Assembly (NCBI RefSeq): GCF_022385335.1
Contig: NZ_CP092431.1
Location: 1,302,001-1,366,000, forward strand
DNA: 64,000 nt
Direction: 5' to 3'
Source: Streptomyces deccanensis
GTDB taxonomy: Bacteria > Actinomycetota > Actinomycetes > Streptomycetales > Streptomycetaceae
The position numbers and the translations under genes are program-made. This document shows, piece by piece, positions 7,215-15,548 of this stretch; positions within the stretch are counted from its first letter, which is position 1; every line of letters starts with the position of its first letter. Under the pieces are notes generated by a model. That model was not told the origin of the DNA and did not search any database. It was given only the letters and a program-made list of their open reading frames with translations.

Positions 7215-9938
7215 TCAGAGCAGACGCAGCTCGCGGGCACGGCGTACGGCGTCGTTGCGCCGGTTGACCGCGAGCTTGCGGAAGACGCTCTTGAGGTGGG
7301 TCTTGACGGTGTTGACCGACAGGCACAGATCGGCGGCGATCTCCTCGGTGGACATCATCCGGTCCAGACGCCGCAGCACATCGCGTTCGCGGCCGCTCAG
7401 CTCCTCCACCACCGGCGGCCGGTCCTCGGGCCGGGACGGCCCGGTGCGCGCGGGCGGCCCGGCGGGTTCGGGGGTGAGCCAGCCGGCCGCGAGGCCCCGC
7501 AGCGGGGCGGTGTCGAGCACGGGTCGGAGCCATCCGCCGGCCTCGGCGAAGGGCCGGCGCAGCCGCTCGCGCCGGGCCTCGTGCAGCGCCTGGGCGACGA
7601 GCCTGCGCACGGCGGCCGGGTCGCCCATCGCGTGCGCGGCCTCCGCACGGACCAGCAGGGCCCGTACGGTCACCGCGGGACCGGTGGGGCTCTCGGGGCG
7701 CAGCCCGTCCAGCAGTTCGAGCGCCGCGAGGGGTGTGCCCGCGGCCAGGCGGGCGCGTGCCTCGCCCACCGCGCAGACCGGCTGGTGACCGGGCACGGCG
7801 TGCAGCAGTTCGGCGGCGGCCTCGGGGCGGCCCCGGGCCAGGTGGGCGGCGGAGGCGACCAGGGCCGTGTGGCCCTGCGCCCAGGGCGAGGCGACATCGG
7901 CGGTCACGCCCGGTTCGGCCGCCGCCAGGGCGGCTCTGGTGTCGCCGCGGGCCAGCAGCAGCCGGGCCGTGGCGAGGGCCCGGCCGGCCTCGGTCACCGG
8001 GTCCCGCATCGCGGGCCGGGCCTCGGCCGCCGCGTCGAGGTGGGCGCGGGCCAGCCGCAGCTCGCCCCGGTCGACGGCCACGGCCGCGAGGACCAGGCGT
8101 GCGACACCGAAGCCGGAGGGCTGCGGCAGGCTGTACCGCTCGGAGACGGTCAGCGCCGCCGTGGCCTTGCGTTCGGCCCTGCCGAGCCAGCCGTCGAGGT
8201 AGTCGATGAGGGCCAGTCGGCCGAGGGAGTCCTCGCGGGGGAGCGCGGTCGACACGCCCTCGGTGCCCTCGGCGACCAGGGACAGGGCGGCACGCGCCTC
8301 CTCCAGGTGCCCGGCCCACAGCCGGGTGGAGCCCAGATGGGCCAGGAGCAGGGCGGTGAGTTCGGGGTGCCGGTCCAGGAGGTCGGCGGGGACCTGGTCG
8401 CGCAGCCGCTCGGCGGTTCCGGCGGCCTGTTCCGCCCGGTCCGGCGAGCCGGTCAGCCGGGCCGCCAGCGTCTCCAGCAGCAGAGCGCTCAGCCGGGCCG
8501 CCGCCGGGCCTGGTTCGTCCCGGGCCTCGGCCCGGTCCTCCTCCCCCGCCAGGCTCCGCTCCGCGTGCCGCAGATGGGTCAGGCCCCGGTCGAGTTCGCA
8601 GCGGGAGAGCTCACGGGCCGCCCGTACGAGGTCCGTGGCGGGGCTGGTGGCCTCGGGGTCCATCCGGGAGAACAGGTCGGTGAGGTCGTCGGAGCGCAGG
8701 CCGGTGAAGAGCTGGCCGATGGCGAGGTCGTCGACGAGGGCGCCGGCGGTGAACTCCCAGTCGCCGGCGGCGGCGCCGTGGCCGAGCGCCTCCGCGAGCA
8801 TTCCCGAGCGGCGCAGCCACTGTGCGGCGCGGCGGTGGAGTTCGGGTTCCAGGCCGGGGCGGCGCATCCGCAGATGGGCGCGGAGGATCTCCCCGAAGAG
8901 GGGGTGCAGGCGGTACCAGGCGTGCCCGAGGTCCTCGACGAACGCGTTCCCCCGGTGCAGGGCGGTCAGGATGGCCTCGGCGTCGGCGCGTCCGGTGAGG
9001 GCGTCGGCCAGTTCGGGGCGGAACCGTTCCAGGACGCTGACCCGCAGGAGGAGGTCCTGTGTCTCGGGGGTCTGGCGTTCCAGGACCTCCGCGAGGAGGA
9101 AGTCGGCGACCGCCGTGCGTTCGGCCTCGAACCGTTTGAGATACGTCTCCGGGTCCGGGGTCTCGCGCGCGGCCAGGGCGCACAGCCGCAGACCGGCCGC
9201 CCACCCCCGGGTGCGCTCGACCAGCGCTTGCGCGACGGGCACCGGGAGCCGTAGGCCGTGCAGGTCCAGCAGGACGGCCGCCTCCTCGGGGGTGAAGGCG
9301 AGCTCGGCGTTCCTGATCTCCGTGATGTCGCCGGCGGTCCGGTGGCGGTGCAGCGGCAGCAGGGGTTCGGTGCGGGTGACGAGGATCAGGCGGACACCGG
9401 ACGCGGCGTGGTGCAGGACGAACTCCAGTTGGTCCGCGATCTCCGGGTCGGTGACCCGGTCGTACTCGTCGAGCACCACGATCACGGGCCGTTCCAGGGC
9501 GCCCAGTTCGGTGGCGAGCCGGGTCAGCAGGGTGCGGTCCACGCGGCCGGCGTCGGCCGGGCAGCCGATCCCGGGCGGCAGGGGCACGTCGGCGGCGCGC
9601 AGGGCCTGGAGGAGGTAGGCCCAGAACATGCCGGGGCCCTGGTCGCCGGCCTCGGTGGTGAGCCAGGCGACCGGCCGGTCCCGCCGCGACGCCCAGTCGG
9701 CGACCAGCAGCGTCTTGCCGGCGCCGGCGGCTCCGTTGACCACGGTCAACGGCGTGTCCAGGGCCTGGTCGAGGTGGTCGAGCAGACGCCGGCGCCGCAG
9801 GAACGTGGCGGGCCGGGCCGGTACGGCGAGCCGGGTGGGCAGGAACGGGTCGCCCTGGGGATCGGCACCGGGGACGGCCGACCCCGCGACTCTCTCCCCG
9901 GACCTCACCATGGCTTCACCACCATCGTCGTCGGACAT
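7215..9938 (-). CDS. LAL-type (MalT/LuxR) transcriptional regulator
   Basis: A 907-residue large ATP-binding LuxR regulator. Walker A NGAAGAGKT lies at residues 68-76, Walker B is VIVVLDEYD near 155, a long alpha-helical repeat region follows, and the C-terminal LuxR helix-turn-helix contains LSGRERDVL and LSVNTVKTHLKSVFRKL. The start at 9938 is chosen because AGGAG precedes it; an in-frame ATG 27 bp downstream is an alternative, and the upstream extension is not family-like. It converges on the NRPS gene with only 29 bp between stops. The likely role is as cluster-situated activator of the adjacent biosynthetic operon; the signal is unknown. Confidence 0.93.
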   Translation of the reverse strand: MSDDDGGEAMVRSGERVAGSAVPGADPQGDPFLPTRLAVPARPATFLRRRRLLDHLDQALDTPLTVVNGAAGAGKTLLVADWASRRDRPVAWLTTEAGDQGPGMFWAYLLQALRAADVPLPPGIGCPADAGRVDRTLLTRLATELGALERPVIVVLDEYDRVTDPEIADQLEFVLHHAASGVRLILVTRTEPLLPLHRHRTAGDITEIRNAELAFTPEEAAVLLDLHGLRLPVPVAQALVERTRGWAAGLRLCALAARETPDPETYLKRFEAERTAVADFLLAEVLERQTPETQDLLLRVSVLERFRPELADALTGRADAEAILTALHRGNAFVEDLGHAWYRLHPLFGEILRAHLRMRRPGLEPELHRRAAQWLRRSGMLAEALGHGAAAGDWEFTAGALVDDLAIGQLFTGLRSDDLTDLFSRMDPEATSPATDLVRAARELSRCELDRGLTHLRHAERSLAGEEDRAEARDEPGPAAARLSALLLETLAARLTGSPDRAEQAAGTAERLRDQVPADLLDRHPELTALLLAHLGSTRLWAGHLEEARAALSLVAEGTEGVSTALPREDSLGRLALIDYLDGWLGRAERKATAALTVSERYSLPQPSGFGVARLVLAAVAVDRGELRLARAHLDAAAEARPAMRDPVTEAGRALATARLLLARGDTRAALAAAEPGVTADVASPWAQGHTALVASAAHLARGRPEAAAELLHAVPGHQPVCAVGEARARLAAGTPLAALELLDGLRPESPTGPAVTVRALLVRAEAAHAMGDPAAVRRLVAQALHEARRERLRRPFAEAGGWLRPVLDTAPLRGLAAGWLTPEPAGPPARTGPSRPEDRPPVVEELSGRERDVLRRLDRMMSTEEIAADLCLSVNTVKTHLKSVFRKLAVNRRNDAVRRARELRLL

Positions 9939-10074
9939 CGAGCAGCGCTCCTGGTCCCCGTACAGGATCCCAGCGTTCCCCCGGCCCCGCGCGCCGCGCA
10001 GCCGCGGAGGGGTCACCGACGCGTCGGTGACCTTCCCACCACCACTGCTGTAGCGGCTCGCACAGGAGGCAGTC

Positions 10075-10578
10075 ATGACCCACATCGCCGGTCGGATCGA
10101 TGTCCATCAGCACGCCGTGCCGCCCTTCTACCGGGACCTCCTCACCAAGGCGGGCATCGCGGAGGCGGGTGGGCGGGCGCTGCCGGACTGGAGCCCCGAG
10201 AGCGCCCTGGAGCTGATGGCCCTGCTCGGCACCGACCAGGCCGTCCTGTCCGTCTCCACCCCCGGCACGGGGTTCCTCGCCGACCCGGGGGAGGCACTCG
10301 CCCTCGCCCGGCGCCTCAACGACCACGGCGCGTCCCTGGCCGCCGACCATCCGGGCCGTTTCGGCTCCTTCGCCACCCTGCCGATACCCGATCCGGCCGC
10401 CTCCGCCGCCGAGGCCGTCCGCGCGCTGGACGAACTGGCTGCCGACGGGGTCACGCTGCCGGCCAACAACCGGGGCACCTACCTCGGCGCGCCGGGGCAG
10501 GACCCGCTGTGGCGCGTCCTCGACGACCGCGCGGCCGTCGTGTTCGTCCACCCCGCCGAGCTGCCGGCGCCGCCCCGT
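10075..10578 (+). pseudogene. Amidohydrolase-2 family (ACMSD-like) N-terminal remnant
   Basis: An intact start with AGGAGG leads into an amidohydrolase: the metal-binding IDVHQHAVPPFY, then [20 protein letters not shown] and [10 protein letters not shown]. Family members run to about 310-340 residues, but homology stops near residue 168, where the sequence passes directly into an unrelated fragment on the other strand. The catalytic C-terminal half, with the second histidine/aspartate set, is missing. The frame remains open to 10656 by chance. The fragment cannot encode an active enzyme. It is divergent from the LAL gene, with a 136-bp gap that may have held its promoter. Confidence 0.8.
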
Positions 10579-10693
10579 CCCGGGCGGCATCGCGCATGGC
10601 ACCCACGACGGCCTCGATCCACTCCCGGTCGGTGTGGGCGCCGACGCCGTAGGTGATGCTGGAGCCGGCCAGTCCGTCGCCGTGGGCGATCCG
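10575..10693 (-). pseudogene. 4-hydroxy-2-oxovalerate aldolase internal fragment (DmpG/MhpE-like)
   Basis: Read on the minus strand from 10690, the sequence gives [17 protein letters not shown] followed by [15 protein letters not shown], then RDAARDG. This matches the N-terminal third of DmpG/BphI-type 4-hydroxy-2-oxovalerate aldolases, whose hallmark is HGDGLxGSSxxYGxGxHTDxExIEAV. Only about 40 codons survive, with no start or stop, wedged between the amidohydrolase remnant and the alcohol dehydrogenase remnant. The normal protein is about 340 residues. The sharp edges suggest deletions or recombination rather than slow decay. Confidence 0.75.
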
Positions 10694-10832
10694 CGCGTAC
10701 GCCTCCGGCGCGATCGACCCCCGTCCGCTCGTCGCCGCCTCGGTTTCCCTCGACGAGGTCGGCCCGGTGCTCGCCGGTGGACGCCCGGCGGGTGCCGGGG
10801 CCGGGCCGACGGTCCCTGTCGATCCCCGGCTC
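10692..10832 (+). pseudogene. Zinc-type alcohol dehydrogenase C-terminal fragment
   Basis: The plus-strand frame reads [20 protein letters not shown], then [17 protein letters not shown] and ends at VDPRL. This is typical of the last 45 residues of medium-chain zinc alcohol dehydrogenases, where a basic-Pro-Leu-Val segment precedes LDEV and the protein ends with a Val-Asp-Pro-Arg tail. Nothing of the catalytic or Rossmann portions is present, and no stop codon follows the natural end. It directly abuts the aldolase fragment. Assignment rests on a short stretch. Confidence 0.6.
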
Positions 10833-10915
10833 CGGCCGCTTCGGCGGGGCGGTTCCCGCCCGTGGGAGGACCCGGCTTACCGTACGGGGAGATCACGATC
10901 TGCCCGGGAGTCCGC

Positions 10916-12049
10916 ATGGCCGGTAGCCGCCGGAAGAGACCTGTCGAGCCCGTCGACGCCTTCGAGGCCATCGAGCCGCCGCGCAACGCCGAGATGGTCC
11001 TCGGTGTGCTGGCGGTCACCGCCGCGGTGGAGGCGCTCGGGGTGCTGTCCGGGTCCGAGGTGTGGCTGCTGGGGCTGCTGGTGTTCCTGCCGGGCACGGC
11101 GTCGGCACTGTGCACGGTCCGGCAGACGGCGTTCGTCGCCGCGTGGACCACGCTCGTGGTCACCACCACGGCGGTGGTGCGCAACGTCGACGCCGACCGG
11201 TGGCTCGACCGGCTCCTCCTGGTGCTGCTCACCCTCGCCCTGGGCACGGCGTCGGTGTACGCCTGCCACCGGCGGATCCGGCGCGAGCACGAGATGTTCC
11301 GGCTGCGTTCCACGGCCGTGGCCATGCAACGGCACATCCTGCACCCGCTCCCGCTGCTCACCGACGACGTCCTGGTCAACGGCGTCTACGAGCCCCTTCA
11401 GGAGGACCGGCTGGTCGGCGGGGACATCTACGACGTCGTCGCCTCGCCCTGGGGGACGCGGGTGCTGATCGGGGACGTCCAGGGCAAGGGACTGGCCGCC
11501 GTGGGCGCCGCGTTCGCCGTCATCGGCACCTTCCGCGAGGCCGCCCACCGCGAGCCCACGCTCACCGCCCTGGTCGACGCCCTCGACGCGGCGGTCGTCC
11601 GGCACAACTCCTACGCCGAGAACACCGGCGACGACGAGCGCTTCGTCACCGCCCTGGTGGTCGGCATCGACGCGCACGGCGAGGAGGTGCAGGCCGTCAA
11701 CTGCGGGCACGTCCCGCCGCACGTGCTGCACGAGGGCACGGTCACGACAGCCGCACTGGACTCCGGGGTCCCGCTCGGCCTCGCCGAACTGGCCCTCGAA
11801 CCCACGATCGTGGGCTGGTTCGCTTTCCCGGAGGGCGCGACGCTGCTGCTGAGCACCGACGGCCTCACCGAGACCCGGGCCGCCGACGGCACGTTCTACC
11901 CGGTCGACGAACGCCTCTCCGAGCACCTCGACGTCTCCCCCACCGAGCTGCCCCGAGCCCTGTACGAGGACGCCCGCGCGTACGCGGGCAGCGGCGGACG
12001 GCACGACGACGTGGCCGTCCTGACGGTCCGCCGGTCACCACGCCACTGA
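10916..12049 (+). CDS. Membrane-anchored PP2C-type (SpoIIE-like) serine/threonine phosphatase
   Basis: A 377-residue protein. Three or four hydrophobic segments (about residues 28-110) are followed by a SpoIIE/RsbU-type phosphatase domain: EDRLVGGDIYDVV, LIGDVQGKGLAAVG, VNCGHVPPHVL and LLLSTDGLTETR supply the metal-binding aspartates and glycines. The start ATG is chosen with GGGAG upstream; the longer open frame runs back through the remnant region and is not credible. Proteins of this architecture usually dephosphorylate anti-sigma-factor antagonists in partner-switching pathways. No antagonist or kinase gene is adjacent. A second phosphatase of the same build is encoded at 56.4 kb. Confidence 0.88.
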   Translation: MAGSRRKRPVEPVDAFEAIEPPRNAEMVLGVLAVTAAVEALGVLSGSEVWLLGLLVFLPGTASALCTVRQTAFVAAWTTLVVTTTAVVRNVDADRWLDRLLLVLLTLALGTASVYACHRRIRREHEMFRLRSTAVAMQRHILHPLPLLTDDVLVNGVYEPLQEDRLVGGDIYDVVASPWGTRVLIGDVQGKGLAAVGAAFAVIGTFREAAHREPTLTALVDALDAAVVRHNSYAENTGDDERFVTALVVGIDAHGEEVQAVNCGHVPPHVLHEGTVTTAALDSGVPLGLAELALEPTIVGWFAFPEGATLLLSTDGLTETRAADGTFYPVDERLSEHLDVSPTELPRALYEDARAYAGSGGRHDDVAVLTVRRSPRH

Positions 12050-12151
12050 ACCGGGACCGAAAAGGGTTTCCGCAGCAGGGAACAGGGACGCGGGTGACAG
12101 CTGCGTGTCCTGAACCGCCCGCCCCGTGAACTCGCCTCTCTCCCACCTCCC

Positions 12152-12180
12152 TTGACACTTCAACAGCCCGCTCCTACGTT
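12152..12180 (+). promoter_or_regulatory. Sigma-70-type promoter for the glycosidase operon
   Basis: TTGACA at 12152-12157 and TACGTT at 12175-12180 are separated by exactly 17 bp, a near-consensus housekeeping promoter. It lies 78 bp upstream of the secreted glycosidase ATG and downstream of the phosphatase stop. Confidence 0.75.
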
Positions 12181-12196
12181 GCGAAAACCTTTCAGG
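12179..12196 (+). promoter_or_regulatory. Possible LacI-type operator at the transcription start
   Basis: A GAAA-acc-TTTC imperfect palindrome at 12183-12193 directly follows the -10 hexamer, covering the expected start site. LacI-family sugar regulators often bind GAAA/TTTC half-sites there. No regulator gene is adjacent, so this is inference. Confidence 0.4.
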
Positions 12197-12257
12197 TCGA
12201 TTTTCCGCACTCCCCGGTTCACGCGCACGTGTCGTCAACGGGACAGGGAGCCTGTCG

Positions 12258-15200
12258 ATGAGAAGACCGCACGTCCTCCTGGTACGACGCCGGCGCACGA
12301 GGTGTCTCCTCGCGGCCCTGGCCCTCAGCGCATGTTCCGTCGTCGCCGCTCCCCCGGCCGCGGCGGCGCAGACCATCGGGTTCCCCACCTTCGGCGGGCC
12401 CGCGATCCCGGCCCCACCGGTCGCCCACACCCCCGGCGACATGATGAAGGCGGTCTACGACGCGGAGAGTTCGGGCACCGACTTCTGGATGGACCGGTTG
12501 CTCGCCCGCTCCGGCAACGACCCGGCCGGGCCCTGGCTGATGAGCCGAGGCCGGGCCCTCTTCATGAAGGAGCACAACCCCGCCCAGCTCGGTTTCGGCG
12601 GCAAGTCCGCCTACTGGGAGAGCATCAGCGACAACAACGCCTACACCGTGGCGATCACCCCGGGCACCTTCACGGAGCAGGTCGCCCAGCGGCGGCAGAC
12701 CCCCAGCCACTGGAAGAGCGTCCACACCAACGGCTCGATCACCGTCGACCAGACGAAGTTCATCACCGACAACAACGTCGCCGTGACCAACCTGTCCATC
12801 AGGAACAACGGTTCGGCGTCGACGACGCTCCAGCTCCGGGCGACCTCGCCGTACACCACCTCCGGCAGCGGCAGCGAGCTGACCGGCCAGGTCAACGCCC
12901 ACAACAACCTGACCACTCTCCGCCCGCGCCTCACCGGCGACGGATTCGCCGTATCCAACGCGGGCCTGAACCGGTCGGTGACGATCGCCGCCGGGGCCAC
13001 GGTGACCGCCAAGGTGGTGATGGGCTTCGTCACCGACGAGATACCGCAGTCGCTGACCGAGTACAACGCCTACGCCGGGTACTCGCCCGCGACCGCGTTC
13101 GCCACCCACGTCAAGGCCTACAACCTGTGGTGGGCGCAGAACGTGCCCTACATCGACGTGCCCGAGCCGGCGATCAAGAAGAACATCTACTACCGCTGGT
13201 GGCTGATGCGCTTCAACAGCCTCGACGCGGACATCCCCGGGCAGACCTTCCAGTTCCCGACCTCGACCGAGGGCGTCCTCGGCTACAACAACGCCATCGC
13301 GCTCACCCAGCCGATGCACATCGACGACCTCAAGTACCTGCGCAACCCCGCCTATGCGTACGGGGACTGGCTGAGCGTGGGCCAGACGTCGAAGGGCGGC
13401 CGCTTCCTCGACAATCCCGGCGATCCGGAGAACTGGTCCAACAGCTACACGCAGTACATCGCCGAGGCCGCGTGGAAGAGCTACCAGATACACGGCGGGC
13501 AGCCCGCCATCGCCGGCAGCCTCGCCCGGTACGCCGAGGGCGACGTGAAGGGGCAGCTCGCGCACTACGACCATGACGACAACAAGCTCATCGAGTACGA
13601 CTGGGGCGCCCTGACCGGCAACGACGCCGACGCCGTCTCCTTCCACTGGAAACCCGGAAACATGGACCGCGCCGAGTCCGCCTACCAGTACAGCGGCGCG
13701 CTCGCCGCCGCCCAGGCGTACGAGTCGATCGGGAACACGGCCAAGGCCACCGAGATGCGCACGCTCGCGAACCAGATCAAGGACGCGATCGTGAACGTGC
13801 TGTGGAACCCGAACCGGCAGCTGTTCGAGCACCGGCTCAAGTCGACGAACGAGTGGGTGCCCTGGAAGGAGATCAACAACTACTACCCGTTCTCCGTCGG
13901 CGCGGTCCCCAACACCGCGACGTACCGGCAGGCGCTACGGCTCTACGACGACCCGGCGCAGTACCCCATCTTCCCCTTCTACACGGCCAACCAGGTCGAC
14001 AAGAAGGCGGCGGCGGACGCCGGGGAGCCGGGCTCGAACAACTTCTCCACGATCAACTCGACCGTGCAGTTCCGGCTGTACTCGTCGGTGCTGCGCGACT
14101 ACCCCAACTCCTGGATGAGCGCGACCGACTACAAGAAGCTCCTGTACTGGAACACCTGGGCACAGTACGTCGGCGGCAACACCCAGTGGCCCGACGCCAA
14201 CGAGTTCTGGGCGGACTGGAACGGCAGCTCCATCAACTACCGCTCCTGGATCCACCACAACATCCTCGGCAGCAGCAACTGGACCGTCATCGAGGACGTC
14301 GCCGGGCTGCGGCCGCGCAACGACGCCAAGGTGGAGCTGTCCCCGATCGACATCGGCTGGAGCCACTTCACCGTCAACAACCTCCGCTACCGGGGCGCCG
14401 ATCTGTCCATCGTCTGGGACGACCCGGCCGACGGCGTGGTGCGCTACCCCGGCATCCCCGAGGGCTACTCGGTCTACGTCAACGGCGACCGGGTCGCCAC
14501 GGTCGACTCGCTGGTGCCCCTGACCTGGGACCCGGCCACCGGCGACGTCACCACCGGCGGCACGGTCACCCATCACACCGCCAAGTCCGGGCTGAAGGCG
14601 CCGAACCAGGTCGTGCAGAACAGCCCGCAGATGGTCGACATGCTCGCCAAGGCGGGCGTCGACCTGACCGCCGACCTCACCAACCTGGCCGCCGGCGCGA
14701 CCGCCACCGCGTCCCACACCGGCTCGGGCAGCACGGTCGCCGGCGCGATCGACGGCTACCCCACCAACGAGCCCTTCTGGGGTGCGGGCGGCTCCGCCAA
14801 CAGCCAGGACTGGTACGAGCTGAACTTCGGCACCACCCGCACGTTCAACGAGGTCCGCCTGCACTTCAAGGACAGCCGCCCGGCGAACACGACATACCGG
14901 GCTCCTTCCTCGTACACGATCCAGTACCACAACGGCAGTTCGTGGGTGGGCGTCCCCGAGCAGACGAAGAGCCCGACGGCGCCGCGCGCCAACTACAACC
15001 GGGTGCAGTTCCCGGGGGTCAGCGCCCAGCGGGTCCGGGTCCTCGCCACCAACGCCTCCGGCGCGAAGACGGGGCTCACCGAGGTCAAGGTGTTCAACCG
15101 GGGCGGGGTCCAGCCACCGGCCAACCAGGCGGCCTCGGCCACGGCGTCGGCGTCGTACACCTCGCCCTGGGAGAGCGTCACCGCCGTCAACGACGGGATC

Positions 15201-15548
15201 GACCCGCCGTCGTCCAACGACACCGTGAACCCGCGCTGGGGGACCTGGCCGGAGACGGGACAGCAGTGGGCCGAGCTGACCTGGCCGTCGGCGAAGACCC
15301 TGAACAGGGCGGAGGTGTACTTCTTCGACGACGACCAGGGCATCGACATGCCCGCCTCGTGGAAGCTCCAGTACTGGAACGGCGGCGCGTATGTGGATGT
15401 GCCGGGCGCCGGGACGTACGGGCTGGCGAAGAACCAGTACAACACCGTCTCCTTCGACGCCGTGAGCACCACCCGGCTGCGGGTGCTGCTCACCGGCAAC
15501 GGCACCAACTCCGTCGGCCTCCTCGAAGCAAAGGTGTACGGACCGTGA
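12258..15548 (+). CDS. Secreted MGH1-like glycoside hydrolase with two discoidin domains
   Basis: A 1096-residue exported protein. An Arg-rich N-terminus and hydrophobic core end in PPAAAA-QT, a likely signal peptidase site near residue 38. A beta-rich N-terminal domain (to about 280) precedes an (alpha/alpha)6-barrel resembling MGH1-like/GH63-clan glycosidases, with YYRWWLMRFNSLDADIPG and EFWADWNGSSINYRSWIHH. Two F5/8-type C (discoidin, CBM32-like) domains follow at about 808-945 and 955-1096. The ATG has GGGAG; the stop overlaps the GH43 start as GTGA, so the two enzymes are coupled. With GH43 next door, an arabinan- or plant-polysaccharide-directed role is likely. I cannot name the exact GH family or bond. 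Confidence 0.82.
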   Translation: MRRPHVLLVRRRRTRCLLAALALSACSVVAAPPAAAAQTIGFPTFGGPAIPAPPVAHTPGDMMKAVYDAESSGTDFWMDRLLARSGNDPAGPWLMSRGRALFMKEHNPAQLGFGGKSAYWESISDNNAYTVAITPGTFTEQVAQRRQTPSHWKSVHTNGSITVDQTKFITDNNVAVTNLSIRNNGSASTTLQLRATSPYTTSGSGSELTGQVNAHNNLTTLRPRLTGDGFAVSNAGLNRSVTIAAGATVTAKVVMGFVTDEIPQSLTEYNAYAGYSPATAFATHVKAYNLWWAQNVPYIDVPEPAIKKNIYYRWWLMRFNSLDADIPGQTFQFPTSTEGVLGYNNAIALTQPMHIDDLKYLRNPAYAYGDWLSVGQTSKGGRFLDNPGDPENWSNSYTQYIAEAAWKSYQIHGGQPAIAGSLARYAEGDVKGQLAHYDHDDNKLIEYDWGALTGNDADAVSFHWKPGNMDRAESAYQYSGALAAAQAYESIGNTAKATEMRTLANQIKDAIVNVLWNPNRQLFEHRLKSTNEWVPWKEINNYYPFSVGAVPNTATYRQALRLYDDPAQYPIFPFYTANQVDKKAAADAGEPGSNNFSTINSTVQFRLYSSVLRDYPNSWMSATDYKKLLYWNTWAQYVGGNTQWPDANEFWADWNGSSINYRSWIHHNILGSSNWTVIEDVAGLRPRNDAKVELSPIDIGWSHFTVNNLRYRGADLSIVWDDPADGVVRYPGIPEGYSVYVNGDRVATVDSLVPLTWDPATGDVTTGGTVTHHTAKSGLKAPNQVVQNSPQMVDMLAKAGVDLTADLTNLAAGATATASHTGSGSTVAGAIDGYPTNEPFWGAGGSANSQDWYELNFGTTRTFNEVRLHFKDSRPANTTYRAPSSYTIQYHNGSSWVGVPEQTKSPTAPRANYNRVQFPGVSAQRVRVLATNASGAKTGLTEVKVFNRGGVQPPANQAASATASASYTSPWESVTAVNDGIDPPSSNDTVNPRWGTWPETGQQWAELTWPSAKTLNRAEVYFFDDDQGIDMPASWKLQYWNGGAYVDVPGAGTYGLAKNQYNTVSFDAVSTTRLRVLLTGNGTNSVGLLEAKVYGP

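Noticed and set aside
4846..8319. 1157-codon minus-strand frame across the NRPS and LAL genes
   Set aside because: It spans two genes on opposite strands, contains no motif, and its C-terminal part is the complement of the adenylation domain.
7296..10652. Long plus-strand frames opposite the LAL regulator
   Set aside because: The LAL protein has clear Walker motifs and a LuxR HTH on the minus strand; the plus-strand frames are Gly/Arg-rich with no motif or ribosome site.
10634..10915. N-terminal extension of the SpoIIE phosphatase through the remnant region
   Set aside because: The extension reads through an alcohol dehydrogenase remnant in a different frame and is Arg/Pro-rich; the ATG at 10916 has a ribosome site and begins the family-like sequence.
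12035..12257. Small ORFs in the gap before the glycosidase operon
   Set aside because: They overlap a near-consensus promoter and have no ribosome site; the gap is better explained as regulatory DNA.
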